A DNA stretch of 64,000 nt from Yponomeuta sedellus. Its lineage: Eukaryota > Arthropoda > Insecta > Lepidoptera > Yponomeutidae. The stretch spans positions 18,584,035-18,648,034 of the forward strand of contig OW203723.1 of NCBI GenBank assembly GCA_934045075.1. The letters run 5' to 3'. The notes beneath the pieces were generated by a model. That model saw only the letters and a list, made by a program, of their open reading frames with translations. It was not told the DNA's origin and did no database searches. Made by a program: the position numbers and the translations under genes. Positions 21,478 to 32,884 of the stretch are shown here, piece after piece; position 1 is the stretch's first letter; each line of letters starts with the position of its first letter.

Positions 21478-21763
21478 AAGCGCTCTTGGCCTGGTCGAAC
21501 CGAGTGATTGGAATCAATGACCTGAGCTAAGCAACAACAGGCGCGGACAGGTGCAGGAAGGGTGACCGTCCCGTGACCACCGCCAGTAGAATTATTCCGA
21601 GCGCTTCCGTGCTTCGCAAGGCACGTTAAGCCGTTGGTGCCGGCTGTCATACAATCCTCTGCCATCCCGGACTTGGCCCCCGTGGTGGAGTAAGGCCTAA
21701 CCATCTTGCGATGCAGGAAGAGACCCGTGTCCTAGCAGTGGGGACTTACAAGGGTTGATATCG
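21478..21763 (+). mobile_element. 5S-SINE with internal deletion
   Basis: Complete 5' end 'gaagcgctcttggcct' and 3' end 'cttacaagggttgatatcg'. About 80 bp between 'ggctgtcat' and 'acaatcctc' are missing. Confidence 0.9.
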
Positions 21764-22745
21764 ATCGATATCGTTGTAAATTCAGATTGGCCAATCGAAA
21801 TTTCCATCACGAAAAGCCCACTTGGGCAAACGTGAATCACAACTAGCTGTAACATAACACCAAATCACGGTAACGGTTGATTTCGACACTTAATTAAGGC
21901 CCCGATAACTACCTAATTGTGCAATTTAAAAGGCTATCAAAGTGGCTAATTGCCATATCCGAGGTCCGTGTAAAGTGGCCCCAGTAGACTAGAAAGCATT
22001 TTTATTCATTAAATAAATCACAGCAGCTTCCGTCCCAGAGGGGATGTGGGGAAAAATTGTCACGGCTTGCCGTAATTTTGTACGTGTCGCCGCGCCTAAT
22101 ATTGCCCACCTTCCCCCGGATGACTTAATTTTTCTAAATTTCTAACAAGCTTTTCTCTTGTGATTTAGGTGTTTGAAAACTCGCCCAAGCTTGGGGTCTT
22201 GCTCCTGTTTCAAATTAATTGAGACAGATATTGTTATTTTCTCCCACAGCTGTTATCAATTTTGGGAACGTTTCAATTATATTGAAACACGGTGTAACTT
22301 GCAGGGTGTATAATAAAATTGATACTTTCAAATGGAGTTTTCCTAGATTTTTTTTCTTGTTTTTATTTCTTTACCTAATAATCCATTTAGCATCTATCTT
22401 TAAAGGTTCACTCCTAATGCGATAGATAAAGCAACCAAGTGCAAACATAAATTAAACCGTAACCAATTTATCACAAACACACTACAATCAGGGGTTCTAT
22501 TATGTAAGAATCCACTGGGTTGAGTGAGTTATTTTTTTAAGCTACTCCAGCTGTCAAACGCATACATATTTTAACACTTTAGAGTCGTCTAAATGCTTAA
22601 CTCTATGGAAGGTTACGTCAGAAGGGCAGTTTTTTTCTCAGTGGGATACTCTAAAGGATGCGTAAATTTACTTTATATACTTGTGTGTTTTACTATAACA
22701 TTATTTTTATGTGTAACTCATCCTATTGTAGCCCCATCAAATAAA
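21764..22745. other. Unassigned DNA
   Basis: No gene or known repeat recognised. A 68-codon ORF at 22219-22425 has no supporting motif. Confidence 0.4.
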
Positions 22746-23075
22746 ATCCTACTAACATTATAAAACCGAAAGTTTGTAAGTATAGATGGATGTTTGTCAC
22801 TCTTTCACGTAAAAAACTACCGAATGGATTTAAATGAAACTTTACAATAATATAGCACACACATTAGAATAACACATAGGCTACAATTTATGAGGATATT
22901 GTGTTTTGTCCAAAATAATGGTGATAAGTGTCAAGTAAGTAGGAAAAATCTAACATCTGCGAGCTATTCTGGCGTGCGCTGCCAAAACTGCACTACCAAA
23001 ACCTTTTGCACGCCACGCTAATATAAGCTACTCGAAATAATTATCCAGCGCGGACGAATTCGCGGGCATCAGCTA
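22746..23075 (+). mobile_element. Non-autonomous Helitron-like element
   Basis: Starts 'tcctactaacattataaaa' with 'cgaaagtttgt' and 'ggatgtttgtcactctttc', and ends 'gcgcggacgaattcgcggg' then 'catcagct'. This is the layout of Lepidoptera Helitron-like repeats with a small 3' hairpin. The canonical CTAGT end is eroded. Confidence 0.65.
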
Positions 23076-23217
23076 AAAATAAAACAAGACTCTCTTACTC
23101 TTACACTCTGCTCAATAACAAATTAGTACTTCAATCTATTAAATAGTGACGTAAGATTTTAAATTTGGTTCCTGGGTACTCGTTCAGGCCACAACTGAAT
23201 AAGTCAACCCGTGCCAT

Positions 23218-23455
23218 GATATCTAAGCGTCCCAGTGTAGGGCACAGGCCTACTCTCAGAGATAGAGTATGGGCTTAATTATCACGCGTACCCATCGCGG
23301 ATTTGCAATTTTAGGCGTTCAGGTATGTGAATACTCAGTCACTCAGTTTCTCACTGGTGTTTTCCTTCAAATTAAGCGAGTGGAATTGCTACTACAATTT
23401 GTCAAAATTCATTGGTGCATGCCAGGATTCGAACCCATGACCTCAGGAATGTGAG
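23218..23455 (-). mobile_element. SINE-B, near full length
   Basis: Read on the minus strand, the tRNA-like B-box 'gggttcgaatcctgg' at the 5' end is followed by 'tagtagcaattccactcgct', then 'cacgcgtgataattaagccc' and the 3' end 'ggcctgtgccctacactggg'. About 238 bp, diverged. Confidence 0.8.
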
Positions 23456-23548
23456 ATATCTTATCACATCATCACATCACACTATATTACACTAATATAA
23501 GAATATTACACTAATATAGAAGGCTCTATTATCGCGTTCTCTCTCAAT

Positions 23549-23800
23549 ATAGTTAGAATATTTTTGGGGCTTAATCGCGTAGGTAGTAATTTATTGCTAT
23601 TTTACCTCGACGTTTCGACGACGTTACAGCCATCGTGGTCACGAGAAGACTGATGGCTGGCACCCGTTCGCATCTTCGGCTGATGAGTTTTCAGACTACC
23701 CTCACCCTCGTGACCACGATGGCTGTAACGTCGTCGAAACGTCGAGGTAAAATAGCAATAAATTACTACGCGATTAAGCCCCGAAAATATTCCAACTATG
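23549..23800. mobile_element. Foldback TIR element (T1-like), about 252 bp
   Basis: Arms of about 95 bp (23549-23645 and 23707-23800) are near-perfect inverted repeats, including 'ggggcttaatcgcgtag', 'ttacctcgacgtttcgacg' and 'ccatcgtggtcacgag'. The loop is 61 bp. The theme 'gacgtttcg..g.cgttacag' is shared with T1, but the sequence differs. Confidence 0.8.
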
Positions 23801-23946
23801 TGTACAAGTCGCGAAAGTTTAAAATATGTTATTCTTTCTCAATGTACCAAATCATTCCAAAACCCCTTTAAAAGCACTAATCTATCCTCTACTCAAATCA
23901 TATCGAATTAATCATAAAAAGTCTGAAACATTAACGACATTCTTTA

Positions 23947-24067
23947 TAAAAACACGGTTCCTCTAAACACTCCTAAGAGGCAGTTTAAATAATGTCTGGT
24001 CAGGTGTTTCCCTTAGCACAGATTATTTAAACAGCCACTGAAGAGTATTTTAAGATATGGCCGTGTA
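23947..24067. mobile_element. MITE (group T4)
   Basis: Ends 'aaacacggttcctctaaac' and 'gtattttaagatatggccgtg'; inner 'cagtttaaataatg' versus 'gattatttaaacagcc'. Relatives: 27537-27655 and 61190-61325. Confidence 0.6.
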
Positions 24068-24127
24068 TATCGTGGCTGCAATCAGTGAATTTAGTAAAAT
24101 GACGCATAAAGCTGACGATAAATTCGA

Positions 24128-24182
24128 TATCAACCTTTGCATGTCCCCAGTGCTGGGGACTGGGGACATGCAAAGGTTGATA
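24128..24182. mobile_element. Tail-to-tail 5S-SINE ends
   Basis: A perfect 23-bp inverted repeat (24128-24150 and 24160-24182) made of two copies of the SINE 3' terminus ('gtccccag', 'gggacatgcaaaggttgata') with a 9-nt centre. Confidence 0.9.
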
Positions 24183-25894
24183 ACGAATTAACAGTAATCA
24201 GAAATTCCTTTTAATTTAAAGAATTTAAATTCTGTTTTTTGGATGTACAATCTTCTCATTGTTGCCTTGGGATTAACTTGTAGTAGACAAACAGCGTAAA
24301 TAATTTTAAGTCTAATAATTATGAGTTTTAAAACCGATTCCAGGCATTTTAACCATAAAAAACTGCATAATTCGCCAAAAAACAGGATACAACTTGATAA
24401 TTTTCTATCTGTAGCCATTTTATCGAAAAAAGCCGTCGAATCTGTAATGACGTCACAGCTAAGTAAATATAACGATCCGGGAACTCAACAGTTGACTTGA
24501 CATGTATTTGTAAACTGACCAGTAACGTCAGTAATTTTTGTGCGACATCATATGATGATTTGTTGACGTGTTGTCGACGATCCATCCAGATAGCAGTTAA
24601 GGAGCTACTCTACCCTTATCTACCTAGCACCACCAGTGGAACAACATTATTCTTTTGTAATAATAATAACAATATTGACCTTTTTGCATCTACTTAGTGA
24701 TTAAGTATTAGTGATTAGTGAGTAAGTAGATTCTTTTGTAAAACTTACAATAAAACTTGCACATACACATAAATCCGGAAAAAGTTACATAATCAAGGCG
24801 CAGAGCCGAGTTTCATAAAACTACAATTCATTTATTGTAACAATTCAAGATACATTGCGTAGCACGGTCTTCTTATTAATCTGTGGGTTAATCATCGTTG
24901 CAACATTGAATTGTCATAGTGAACTATTGAAATGGAACAGGCCCCTGTTGGTGCAACATTTTCCTTGTTTTGAATTAACTACTAATAAGTAGACTATCTG
25001 CAAATTTATTAATTCTACACGAACTATTACTTTATTCTAACCAGCCGCACGTAACTAACTCAAAAAAACTCTTATTTAACTTTGCATATTATTACGTACA
25101 ACAATCAAACAGTATCCCAAATCGTATCTCAAAACCATTCAAGTAATGACTCTCAACTCCCTCCCATGGGGCCAGTGTCACTGGCGTCTAGGTATAACCG
25201 TTTCAATTAACACCTGAATGAAGTCTTTTATCTTATTAGAGGGTCCTATTTTAGTGACAGCTCACGCCTTTTAAATAAACTCTACAGCATTAAGCGTTCA
25301 GTCGATTGCGTCACGTAAAACGACCTTATCGGCTAATGAATAAGAGTCAACGATGGTCTTGTACTGCGTGAGATAGATGCAAGTTTAACATGGTAAGTGA
25401 AGCACATGTCGACGCTCTCAGGCTCAGTTTACATAATCTTTGTCTTAGGAAAGGTACCGTGTGTGTTGCTCATTAGAGCCTGTTTCTGAGGCGCCGATCA
25501 TCACTAACGCCCTGGGTGTGATTCTTGAAGACCAGTTTCTGAAATCAATCGAAAGTTTACGTGAAGTTTGACAGGCTGAGAAAAGGAGGCGGATTTGATT
25601 CATTCTAGAATTGACTCCCACTTAAGTGAAGTAGGAATGGTTGTGATGTTAAATAAGTAGAGCTAAATACAACTCAGAAAGTGTTCGTAAAGGTTTTGTC
25701 ATGCCCGGGGAATAATTTAGATCGGGTTAAATTTTATATGATTTTTTTAAATACTTAAAAGTAATAAATTGAAAGGTTAATTGTAAGTCAAATTAAAACA
25801 TTCAAATCACGGACTAAATTAAGCATTACACTAACACTGTAAATATGAAACAATATTTAAGATATTTAGATACGAGTAAGTACTATACTGACCG
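24183..25894. other. Unassigned DNA
   Basis: About 1.7 kb with no recognised gene or repeat. ORFs of up to 78 codons lack motifs. Confidence 0.4.
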
Positions 25895-25990
25895 TTGATG
25901 AAGTGAAGATGATCTGTCGTCATGGCGAGTGGTAGTCCCTGGTCTCTGCTTCTCATCTGGAATTCAGACGTGAGGTTAGGTAAGTGGTGA
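25895..25990 (+). mobile_element. LINE 3' untranslated fragment
   Basis: 'gatgatctgtcgtcatggc', 'gagtggtagtccctggtctc' and 'cagacgtgaggtta' match the end of the LINE at 45430-46202 and, in reverse, 51513-51612. Confidence 0.65.
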
Positions 25991-26219
25991 AGTTATGTCA
26001 TTTAAGATATTTTTAACCTAAGTCGTTAATTAATTCATAATATTTATTCAATTCGCCACAACAAAAATTATGGATATATCAATTCCTTTTTTATACAATT
26101 TTGTTCTTGAAATAACGCAAAATTTGTTAACCATTTTGCCAGGGCCCTTGCTCGAGAAGCTTATCTGTTCAAACTGCATGGAAATAAAACTGTTTCTCTC
26201 TTTCCAAAAACCAGACCAT

Positions 26220-26445
26220 CAGGGATAAACCACCTACCCTAAAATAATTGACAGTACTCGCCATTTCGGTCTGCTCGTGACCACGTCAACTGCAACGTTA
26301 ATTACTTCTGGGATTTTGGCGGAATTTAGCATAGTAATTTTCACATTTTAATGCTATTACGGATTTCCGCAAAGAACGCCTGATTCCAGAAAAAATTTGA
26401 AGTCAATTACATTATACTTAATAAATAATCGTGATTAGACCAATA
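26220..26445. mobile_element. T1-related fragment joined to another repeat
   Basis: Carries 'accacctaccctaaaataat', 'gacagtactcgccatttcgg' and 'ataaataatcgtgattagacc' (T1 arm), with the 10.1-kb repeat's 'ggcggaatttagcatagtaa' inserted between. Confidence 0.5.
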
Positions 26446-26787
26446 ACATATAATGTTTAAAGAGAAGGTCAAGGTAATCTGTGAAAGATATTTATTTTCA
26501 TCAATATTATTTCCCTTAGCCATGATCGTCTTGGTCGTCTCGTCTGGTTCTCAGAATAGACGAGGAATTTTCGCTCTTATACTTCTAATACGAGCTTCTT
26601 ACAGTGTAGCTCTAAATGACACTATTTATAAATAAAATGTACGTACCTAGATTAAAAATATATACCTATGTGGTCGGTTATATAGGTTTTGCTGTCTACA
26701 CATCATCGTCATAATCAAACAGGGTCAGTCTACTGCTGGGCTTAGGTCTCTTGCAGAACTGTCTACTTGCCAGAGTTAAAATACTTA

Positions 26788-26880
26788 TAGCCGGTTTCTA
26801 AATGGAGAATTTCACTAAGTGAATACTTAAGTAACGTATGTCACGTTCTTTACTTTGCGAAATTCTCAATTCAGTCAGCA
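26788..26880. mobile_element. MITE (group T5), degraded
   Basis: Left 'ggtttctaaatggagaattt', inner 'cttaagtaacgtatgtcacg', right 'gaaattctcaattcag'. Compare the intact copy at 58287-58424. Confidence 0.6.
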
Positions 26881-26894
26881 GATTCAGAATTAAA

Positions 26895-26995
26895 AAGTAA
26901 AAATTACTTTCATACATTCCGCCAAAAATCCCACAAGCACCATGCGGTTAGTTAATGCACCGCCCTCACTCCCACTTTTCAAGCAGAAGCCCTTA
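26895..26995 (-). mobile_element. Copy of the 10.1-kb repeat
   Basis: The reverse of 'gtgggagtgagggcggtgca' and 'ttaactaaccgcatggtgc', matching 10230-10345. Confidence 0.65.
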
Positions 26996-27264
26996 GTAGT
27001 TTGACACAGATCTTTCCATATTTGTTTTTTAACGTTGGAAAACATCGTTGCGTTCTCTTCTCTCTATAACTAACCACGTTCGTTCTGTTACGACGTCGAG
27101 CGAACTTATCGTTTTCCCAACGTTGTAAGCGAGTATGCGACTCCACATAAACGCGGGCGGCTGAAAACCTCGCGCTATGTAAAGCCGCGTGCACATATCC
27201 TAATCCGGGATGCCAATAGCGTTCGCTAGGCGTCGACATTCGCTAAAACCTCCTCCAATGCGGG

Positions 27265-27470
27265 GGTGTTAGGTTTATCCGTTAAACCTGAGATTAGACG
27301 CTCTCTGTCTGCCGGGGGGCGGGGCGTGGGGCCACGCCCACCGGTCGATCGCGCGCCGCGCTTCTCGGCCGCTAGCTCCGCTTTGTCGTGTTATCTGCTG
27401 ACGTCACGGCATCTCATCCGACGTCCCGCAGATAAGCTCGCTCTAACAGCGTAAACACACCCTTGTCTCG
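27265..27470. promoter_or_regulatory. GC-rich island with clustered factor-site cores
   Basis: Contains a GC box 'gggggcggggc', a palindromic 'ctgacgtcac' (CRE-like), and GATA cores in both directions ('gttatctgctgac' and 'ccgcagataagc'), all within about 140 bp. ORFs on either strand are unconvincing. Enhancer or distal promoter is the best guess. Confidence 0.35.
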
Positions 27471-27536
27471 GGACGGGACTTTTGACACACTGACACAGAC
27501 CTAATTGTTGCTTTAAAAAGCTACCGAGATAGTTTA

Positions 27537-27655
27537 TAAAACACGATTCGACTAAAACTCTCCCCAGAGACAGTTTAAATAATTCGTGGTTACGCTTCTG
27601 GCTTTGTTATAGACTATTTGAAATGCGTCTTAGGAGTGTTTTAAGGATATGGGAG
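27537..27655. mobile_element. MITE (group T4)
   Basis: 'aaaacacgattcgactaaaa', 'gacagtttaaataattcg' and 'tcttaggagtgttttaagga' parallel 23947-24067. Confidence 0.55.
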
Positions 27656-27800
27656 AATGTAGATCGTTTATTTATGTAAGCATGGCACGAAACGGTTGTA
27701 TTGTATAAAGAGTACTTGGAATATTAGAACTAATTACGGTAATCGTATTAGTTAGTACATACTATACAATGTAATAATAGAGTTGATTGGCTGTACGTAG

Positions 27801-27950
27801 TTAAGATAAGATAAGATAAGAATATTCTTTACTGTACACCAGAGCACATATTATAAAACATTGTAAAGATACAAAGTACATTTGGCGGCCTGATTGCTAA
27901 AAGCAATTTCTTCTAGACAACCTCACGTCGGAAAGTTGAGTTTAGTTAAG
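27801..27950 (-). mobile_element. LINE 3' end with (AAGAT)n
   Basis: On the minus strand: 'aagcaatcaggccgcc'-type body, 'gtgtacagtaaagaatattc', then (ATCTT)n at the 3' end. It matches 59400-59440 and 46256-46450. Confidence 0.6.
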
Positions 27951-28096
27951 GCTTGAGAGCCTTAAATATAAGCCTCCTCCGAGAGGTGCAATTCCTATGC
28001 AAACGTATTTCGGTGTTTATTTCCAAACGAAATCGCAATGAATTAATAAAATTCGCGCTAATAAACTTCTTATCTTACTATTAATTAAACTTTACT

Positions 28097-28292
28097 AATA
28101 CGTTTAGACGACACAAATTGAGGTTTGATCGTGTTAAGAATGGAATATAATAATATCAAAAAGAAATTATAGCCTTCAGAATATATAAATTATGGTTTCA
28201 ATTAAGTCTTAGGAGGCAATAATTTCTTCTTTACGCTGTTATTCTCAGTTGTAAGCGTGATCAAACCTCGATTTGTATTTTCTAAACGTATT
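28097..28292. mobile_element. MITE with about 40-bp TIRs (group T6)
   Basis: Left 'aatacgtttagacgacacaa' then 'ttgaggtttgatcgtg'; right 'gtgatcaaacctcgatttgt' then 'tctaaacgtatt'. Non-coding, single copy here. Confidence 0.75.
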
Positions 28293-28424
28293 GGCAAAGT
28301 TTCATGTAATACTTGTGTGGTGTTCTAAATATTTCTCGCTTCCTATTCCTATTTTACTTTAAAGATTCTATGCTAAAATTGACTAGACGAGAATCGTCTT
28401 ACAGATAATTTCCCTTTCGGAACA

Positions 28425-28665
28425 CTTTCATCATCATCATCATTTCAGCTTATTGCAGTCCACTGCTGGACATAAGCCTCCCCCAGGGTGCGCCACAAGA
28501 CCCGATCTCCCGTTTTCGCCATCCAGTCACCACCAGCCACCTTTTTGAGGTCGTCGGTCCATCTGGCCGGAGGGCGTCCTACACTACGATTGCCGAGTGG
28601 TCTCCATTCGAGAACCCGTCTGCTCCAACGATCATCGGTTCTGCACTTTCATGTCGGTTTCTTAT
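28425..28665 (-). mobile_element. LINE reverse-transcriptase C-terminus with (ATG)n tail
   Basis: Minus-strand reading gives RPPARWTDDLKKVAGGDW, MAKTGDRVLWRTLGEAYVQQWT, stop, followed by ATG repeats as the 3' tail. It is a different LINE lineage from 20380 because the spacing and linker differ. 5'-truncated. Confidence 0.8.
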
Positions 28666-28920
28666 TTTAATGAATACAGATATTGTTGTCATTACTTACT
28701 TACTTTTATCAGCGGATTTTAGTAGATTTTAGTACCTACTAGCCATAACAAAAAGTTTGGCTAATTTGGAAGTTTGACTCTTTTACCAAAATGGGAAAAG
28801 TTTTTGCGATGTCTGACATTTCTAGTACTCGAACCTCAATCGGTCTACTAAAGACTGTTGACCCTTACAAGAAACTGGATCGATTGGCATCAATAACGTT
28901 TTTTGTGTATAATGAACATT

Positions 28921-29078
28921 TTCTTCGTCGTCAGGCTATATTAGTCCACTGCTGGGCATAGCCCTCCCCTAAAGAGCGCCACGCTGAGCTATCATAGGGG
29001 GTAATGCCCATAATCCCCACGCTGGGCATGGGGGTTGGGGAACGCAGTTCGGTGGAATTGTACTGCAGGGGACGCGTG
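28921..29078 (-). mobile_element. LINE-like 3' end (group K)
   Basis: On the minus strand it ends '...gggctatgcccagcagtgga' then 'ctaatatagcctgacgacgaag'-like with a (GAA/GAC)n tail. Related copies: 31452-31710, 34739-34825, 40306-40372, 42088-42312. Confidence 0.65.
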
Positions 29079-29175
29079 GCATGGAAAGTCTCTCACAAAA
29101 CAAACTTTTTCCTAACTGTAACGGTTAATGTACCTATCCTTAGTGTCCCGTCAAAAAATGACCCTGTATATTGTA

Positions 29176-29308
29176 TCAACTGCCTCGTTGGTCTAGCGGT
29201 ATCTCGTCTGATTACCATGCCGGAGGCCCTGGGTTCGATCCCCACTGGGAGCCGCCGTACATTTGTATAAATGACCTCATTCTGGGTGTATTTCAGTTAT
29301 ACCTTTTT
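29176..29308 (+). mobile_element. SINE-E copy (tRNA-like head)
   Basis: Head 'ctgcctcgttggtctagcgg', B-box 'gggttcgatccccactgg', body 'acatttgtataaatgacctc' then 'ctgggtgtatt'. Partner copy at 39843-40024 (-). Confidence 0.75.
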
Positions 29309-29520
29309 TGGGTAACTTGTGAGACTTTACGAGGGTAAGATTACAACAAAAATAATATTTTAAAAATAATAAGCGACTGCAAAATATTAAGGCACTAAAA
29401 ATTGAGAAATAATTTAAACAATCATGATCTCTAAATTCGAAGTAAAATTATTGCTTAAATTCGTTCTCTGTTTTTAGTCGGTTAAAAATCAATGGTTACA
29501 GTGCGTGCCTTGGAAGAGCA

Positions 29521-29817
29521 GGCCATACTCCACCACGGGGGCCAAATCCAGGTTGGTGGAGGATTGTAAGGCAGTGGAGGGCTTACTGTCAGAAGTTATC
29601 AGGCCGCCCAAAACGACTGACATGGCTTAACGACTGCCATTACATGACAGCCGGCGCCAACGGCTTAACGTGCCTTTAGAATCACGGAAGCGCTCGGAAA
29701 AATGCCACTCATGGTAGTCACGGGACGGTCAACCATCCTGCACCTGACCGCGCCTGTTGTTGCTTAACTCAAGTGATTGATTTCAATCACTCGGTCCGAC
29801 TAGACCACAAGCGCTTC
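29521..29817 (-). mobile_element. 5S-SINE, lacking the extreme 3' tail
   Basis: Body and head are complete on the minus strand, from 'agaagcgcttgtgg' (29817) down to 'gagtatggcctgc'. The last 70 bp of the tail are missing. Confidence 0.9.
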
Positions 29818-30342
29818 TGAGAAATATCTGTGTAATTTCCTTTTTGACGTAAAAAAAGTGTTCTATCTTATACTCATGCAGGTTAAAGTTCCGTCTGAGT
29901 GGAGGAGCGGGCATCTCCCCACTGAAGTAAGCTTTGAAACGAATTCGTTATCTCGTCGAAGTAATACTGTGATGGGCCGATTAATTTACCTGTCAAACGT
30001 CTCTGGAGTTTTGGACTTAGAATAATGACTTAAGAGTTTAAATTGTGCCTTTTGGAGTACACATTTATTTATACTTTATTGCACGCATAAAAATCATAAA
30101 GAAAGCACAAAATTATAAAAACTATAAAAGTATACATGGCGAGTTTATTTCATAAGAAATCTCTTACAGTCAACCTTTGATGTGGTAATACGGACATTAT
30201 AAGCGGACATTATTACTTATGTATTTCGTGTGTATGTAAAAGTCAGGGGGGGAGAATGCTCTTGGTGACTAGTATCAGTAAGTAGTCTAAATGTCACGTA
30301 TCAATGTGAACCATAAGTACACACTATACATTTATACTTTTA
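29818..30342. other. Unassigned DNA
   Basis: No feature recognised. Confidence 0.4.
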
Positions 30343-30535
30343 GCGGCCTCGGTGGCACAGCGGTTTGGCACGCTGACTGTAAAACCGAAGACCTCGGGTT
30401 CGATCCCCGGCCGGGTCAAACTAGAAAAATTACTTTTCTAGTTTCTCTCGGGTCTTGGATGTTATCTATGTATTTATTGTAATAATTCGTCGTCGAGTTA
30501 GCACCTAGTCATTTAGTTGTACCTAGTATAATATG
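30343..30535 (+). mobile_element. SINE-C (tRNA-derived)
   Basis: Head 'cggcctcggtggcacagcgg', B-box 'gggttcgatccccgg', body 'ctctcgggtcttggatgtta', 'tcgagttagcacctagtc'. The copy at 47061-47261 (-) aligns end to end, which defines an element of about 195 bp. Confidence 0.85.
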
Positions 30536-31030
30536 TCCATGAATATTTATTATTTATTTATGGTTCAGTGGTATCTTGTCATCCAACATAATGTACCTAT
30601 CTACGTGCATAAGTTATTTCGTCTTTTTTTGTGTACAAATCATTTAGAAGGAATTTGTAAGCTCACTTAAGTTCAAACTAAGTTGTAGAGGTACCTTTTG
30701 CTAGATAATACTAATTTACAGTATATCTATTGTTTTAGCGTCACTTTTTTACTTAACTTACTTTACTTTACGTCTATTTACATCCGTTTGTTTTTAATTT
30801 TACCCGTACTTGTATCTGTTTCTTCACCTTACATAAAATAAAATTAAAATATGTATGTCTGTACCTAAATTTAAAGTTTTGCGAGAAGCTCTAGAAATAT
30901 GTATACAACCACTGGGCAAATAAAACACTGTTGTTTTTTTTAAATACTGTTCAATATTCTTCTCAGAACTATATATACTTTTTATCCTGTAAAAAAAGTT
31001 GTCAAACCTAATCTCGCCTCAGTCATAGTC
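30536..31030. other. Unassigned AT-rich DNA
   Basis: No feature recognised. Confidence 0.4.
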
Positions 31031-31164
31031 AGTTTCTGAACTGAGAACTTTTCTAAGTAAACAGTTAACTGTAGTGCTGTCTCTTCGAATGTCTCCGAAA
31101 AGAGCGCGACAGAACGTTACTTAAGAACCTACTTAGTGAAATTCTCAATTCAGAAACCGGGCCT
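31031..31164. mobile_element. MITE (group T5)
   Basis: TIRs 'tcagtttctgaactgagaac' and 'gaaattctcaattcagaaac'; interior 'gcgacagaacgttacttaag'. Close to 58287-58424. Confidence 0.8.
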
Positions 31165-31451
31165 CAGACTAGTATTAAATAAGTTAAAAATGAGTTTGTT
31201 CACAATAGAATTAAAATTACTACACGCACGCTACAGATGTATATTTCTCTCGTAATTCGTTGATCCAAATTGAGGAGGCAAAATCGCATTTATAGCATAG
31301 TGTAAGTCTAATTTAACCTAGATAACCTTGAAAAGAACAAGCTTGAAAACCATTGCTATAGTATGGTGAACCGATCGGTCACCCTAGAAGCTAATAGGCA
31401 GCTTAAATTTTCAATCAGCTATAATTTTTATTACTTATAATTGTAATATTT

Positions 31452-31710
31452 TTCTTCTTCAGGCTATATTAGTCCACTGCTGGACATAGCCCTCCCCTAA
31501 TGAGCGCCATAGCGCAAGGTTGTGCCATCATTGGGGGGTAATGCCCATAATCCCCACGCTGGGCATGCGGGTTGGAGATCGCAGTGTGGTGGATTTGTAC
31601 TGCAGGGGGCGCTGCTGCCCACCCCCCGGTTTGTGGCCCTTAGTCGCCTTTTACGACACCCGCGGGAAGAATTTGGGTTGGTGCTATTCTCTAGGCCGAC
31701 ACCACACAGC
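31452..31710 (-). mobile_element. LINE-like 3' end (group K), longest copy
   Basis: On the minus strand, from 'tgctgtgtggtgtcggccta' through 'cccgcgggtgtcgtaaaagg' to 'ggggattatgggcattaccc', ending in (GAA)n. ORFs on both strands cross it without stop bias, so the reading frame is not certain. Confidence 0.65.
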
Positions 31711-32486
31711 ACATAATTGTAATTCAATCGGCTAATTCAACGTCGACACTACGATACAGTCCAACGAAAGTATAATAAACGTTATAAAAGTATTTTTATG
31801 TTTATATATTTTCGTAAGTTTACTGTAAAGGCACTGCAAGTCAAAAAGGTGACTTCGACAATCCCATAACCCAATAATACTGTCGAGTAATCGCATAATC
31901 ATCAATAATCCCCAGAAATGTGGAAAAAATCGAACAATGACGTACGGATATCTTCGGCCGCTTTATCACCATTAATGCTAGACCTCGTGGACCTAATAAC
32001 TGCTCGAGCTTAAGCACCTTAACCTTGTAGAGTAAGGTGCAAAATGGGTTGACATTTATAGTAATCAGGGGTCTAATTAACTGGTGCCAATGTTAAGGTT
32101 GCTGCAACCCGCTGTGAATCAGGGATCAGCCTTTGCATGACAAAAAACTAAACAGATTTTCGGATTATAATTAATGAAATGTCGCTTCCTTCTACCTGCG
32201 AATTGTTGGACTAAGAGATAAAGCGTGTGATTGATTGTTAATTGATTTATAGGCTGTTAGAATCTATACTGAACCGGCGAAGTTTTGTTTAAGCTGGTCT
32301 TGAATCTAGGTTGGTGAGGACTGAGGAAAGGACTGAGAAATAAACTGAAGACTGCATAACTAGAAAAGAGGTGTTTGTTTTGGTGAATGGATCAGTGTAT
32401 GCACCTAAGTGATTTGGTACTATTCAAACGAATGCGTTCAAAACAGAAAAACTACTATTAATAAAATAAGTATATATTTTTATCTA
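31711..32486. other. Unassigned DNA
   Basis: No gene or repeat recognised. Confidence 0.4.
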
Positions 32487-32850
32487 GAAGCGCTCGTGGC
32501 CTAGCCGAACCGAGTGATAGGAATCAATCACTGGAGTTGAGCAACAACAGGCGCGATCAGGTGCAGGATGGGTGACCGTCCCATGACTACTGCTAGTGGC
32601 ATTTTTTCGGAGCGCTTCCGTGCTTCGCAAGGCACGTTAAGCCGTTGGTGCCGGCTGTCATGTAAAGCAGTCGTTAAACCATGTCAGAGGCCTTATGGGC
32701 GGCTTGACATCTTCTGACAGTAAGGCTCGCCACTGCCTTACAACCCTCCACCAACCCGGACTTGGCCCCCGTGGTGGAGTATGGCCAAACCTTTCTGCAA
32801 TGCAGCAAGAGACCCGTGCCCCAGCAGTGGGGACATACAAGGGTTGATAT
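32487..32850 (+). mobile_element. 5S-SINE, full length
   Basis: Runs from 'gaagcgctcgtggcctag' to 'acatacaagggttgatatc'. The 5S-like segment 'caacaggcgcgatcaggtg' plus 'aggatgggtgaccg' is intact. Following bases 'aacatagtatcaat' are shared with the copy at 55669. Confidence 0.92.
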
Positions 32851-32884
32851 CAACATAGTATCAATAATATCTATATACTTTTTT

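Noticed and set aside
22746..23075. Possible protein-coding transposon
   Set aside because: No Rep/helicase ORF is present; it is a short non-autonomous Helitron-like piece.
23676..23750. CTGATGAG and GAAAC suggesting a hammerhead ribozyme in the 23549 element
   Set aside because: The two parts are separated by about 60 bp that cannot form stem II; the arms of the element explain the sequence better.
28429..28443. (TCA)n as an independent microsatellite
   Set aside because: It is the 3' tail of the LINE fragment at 28425-28665.
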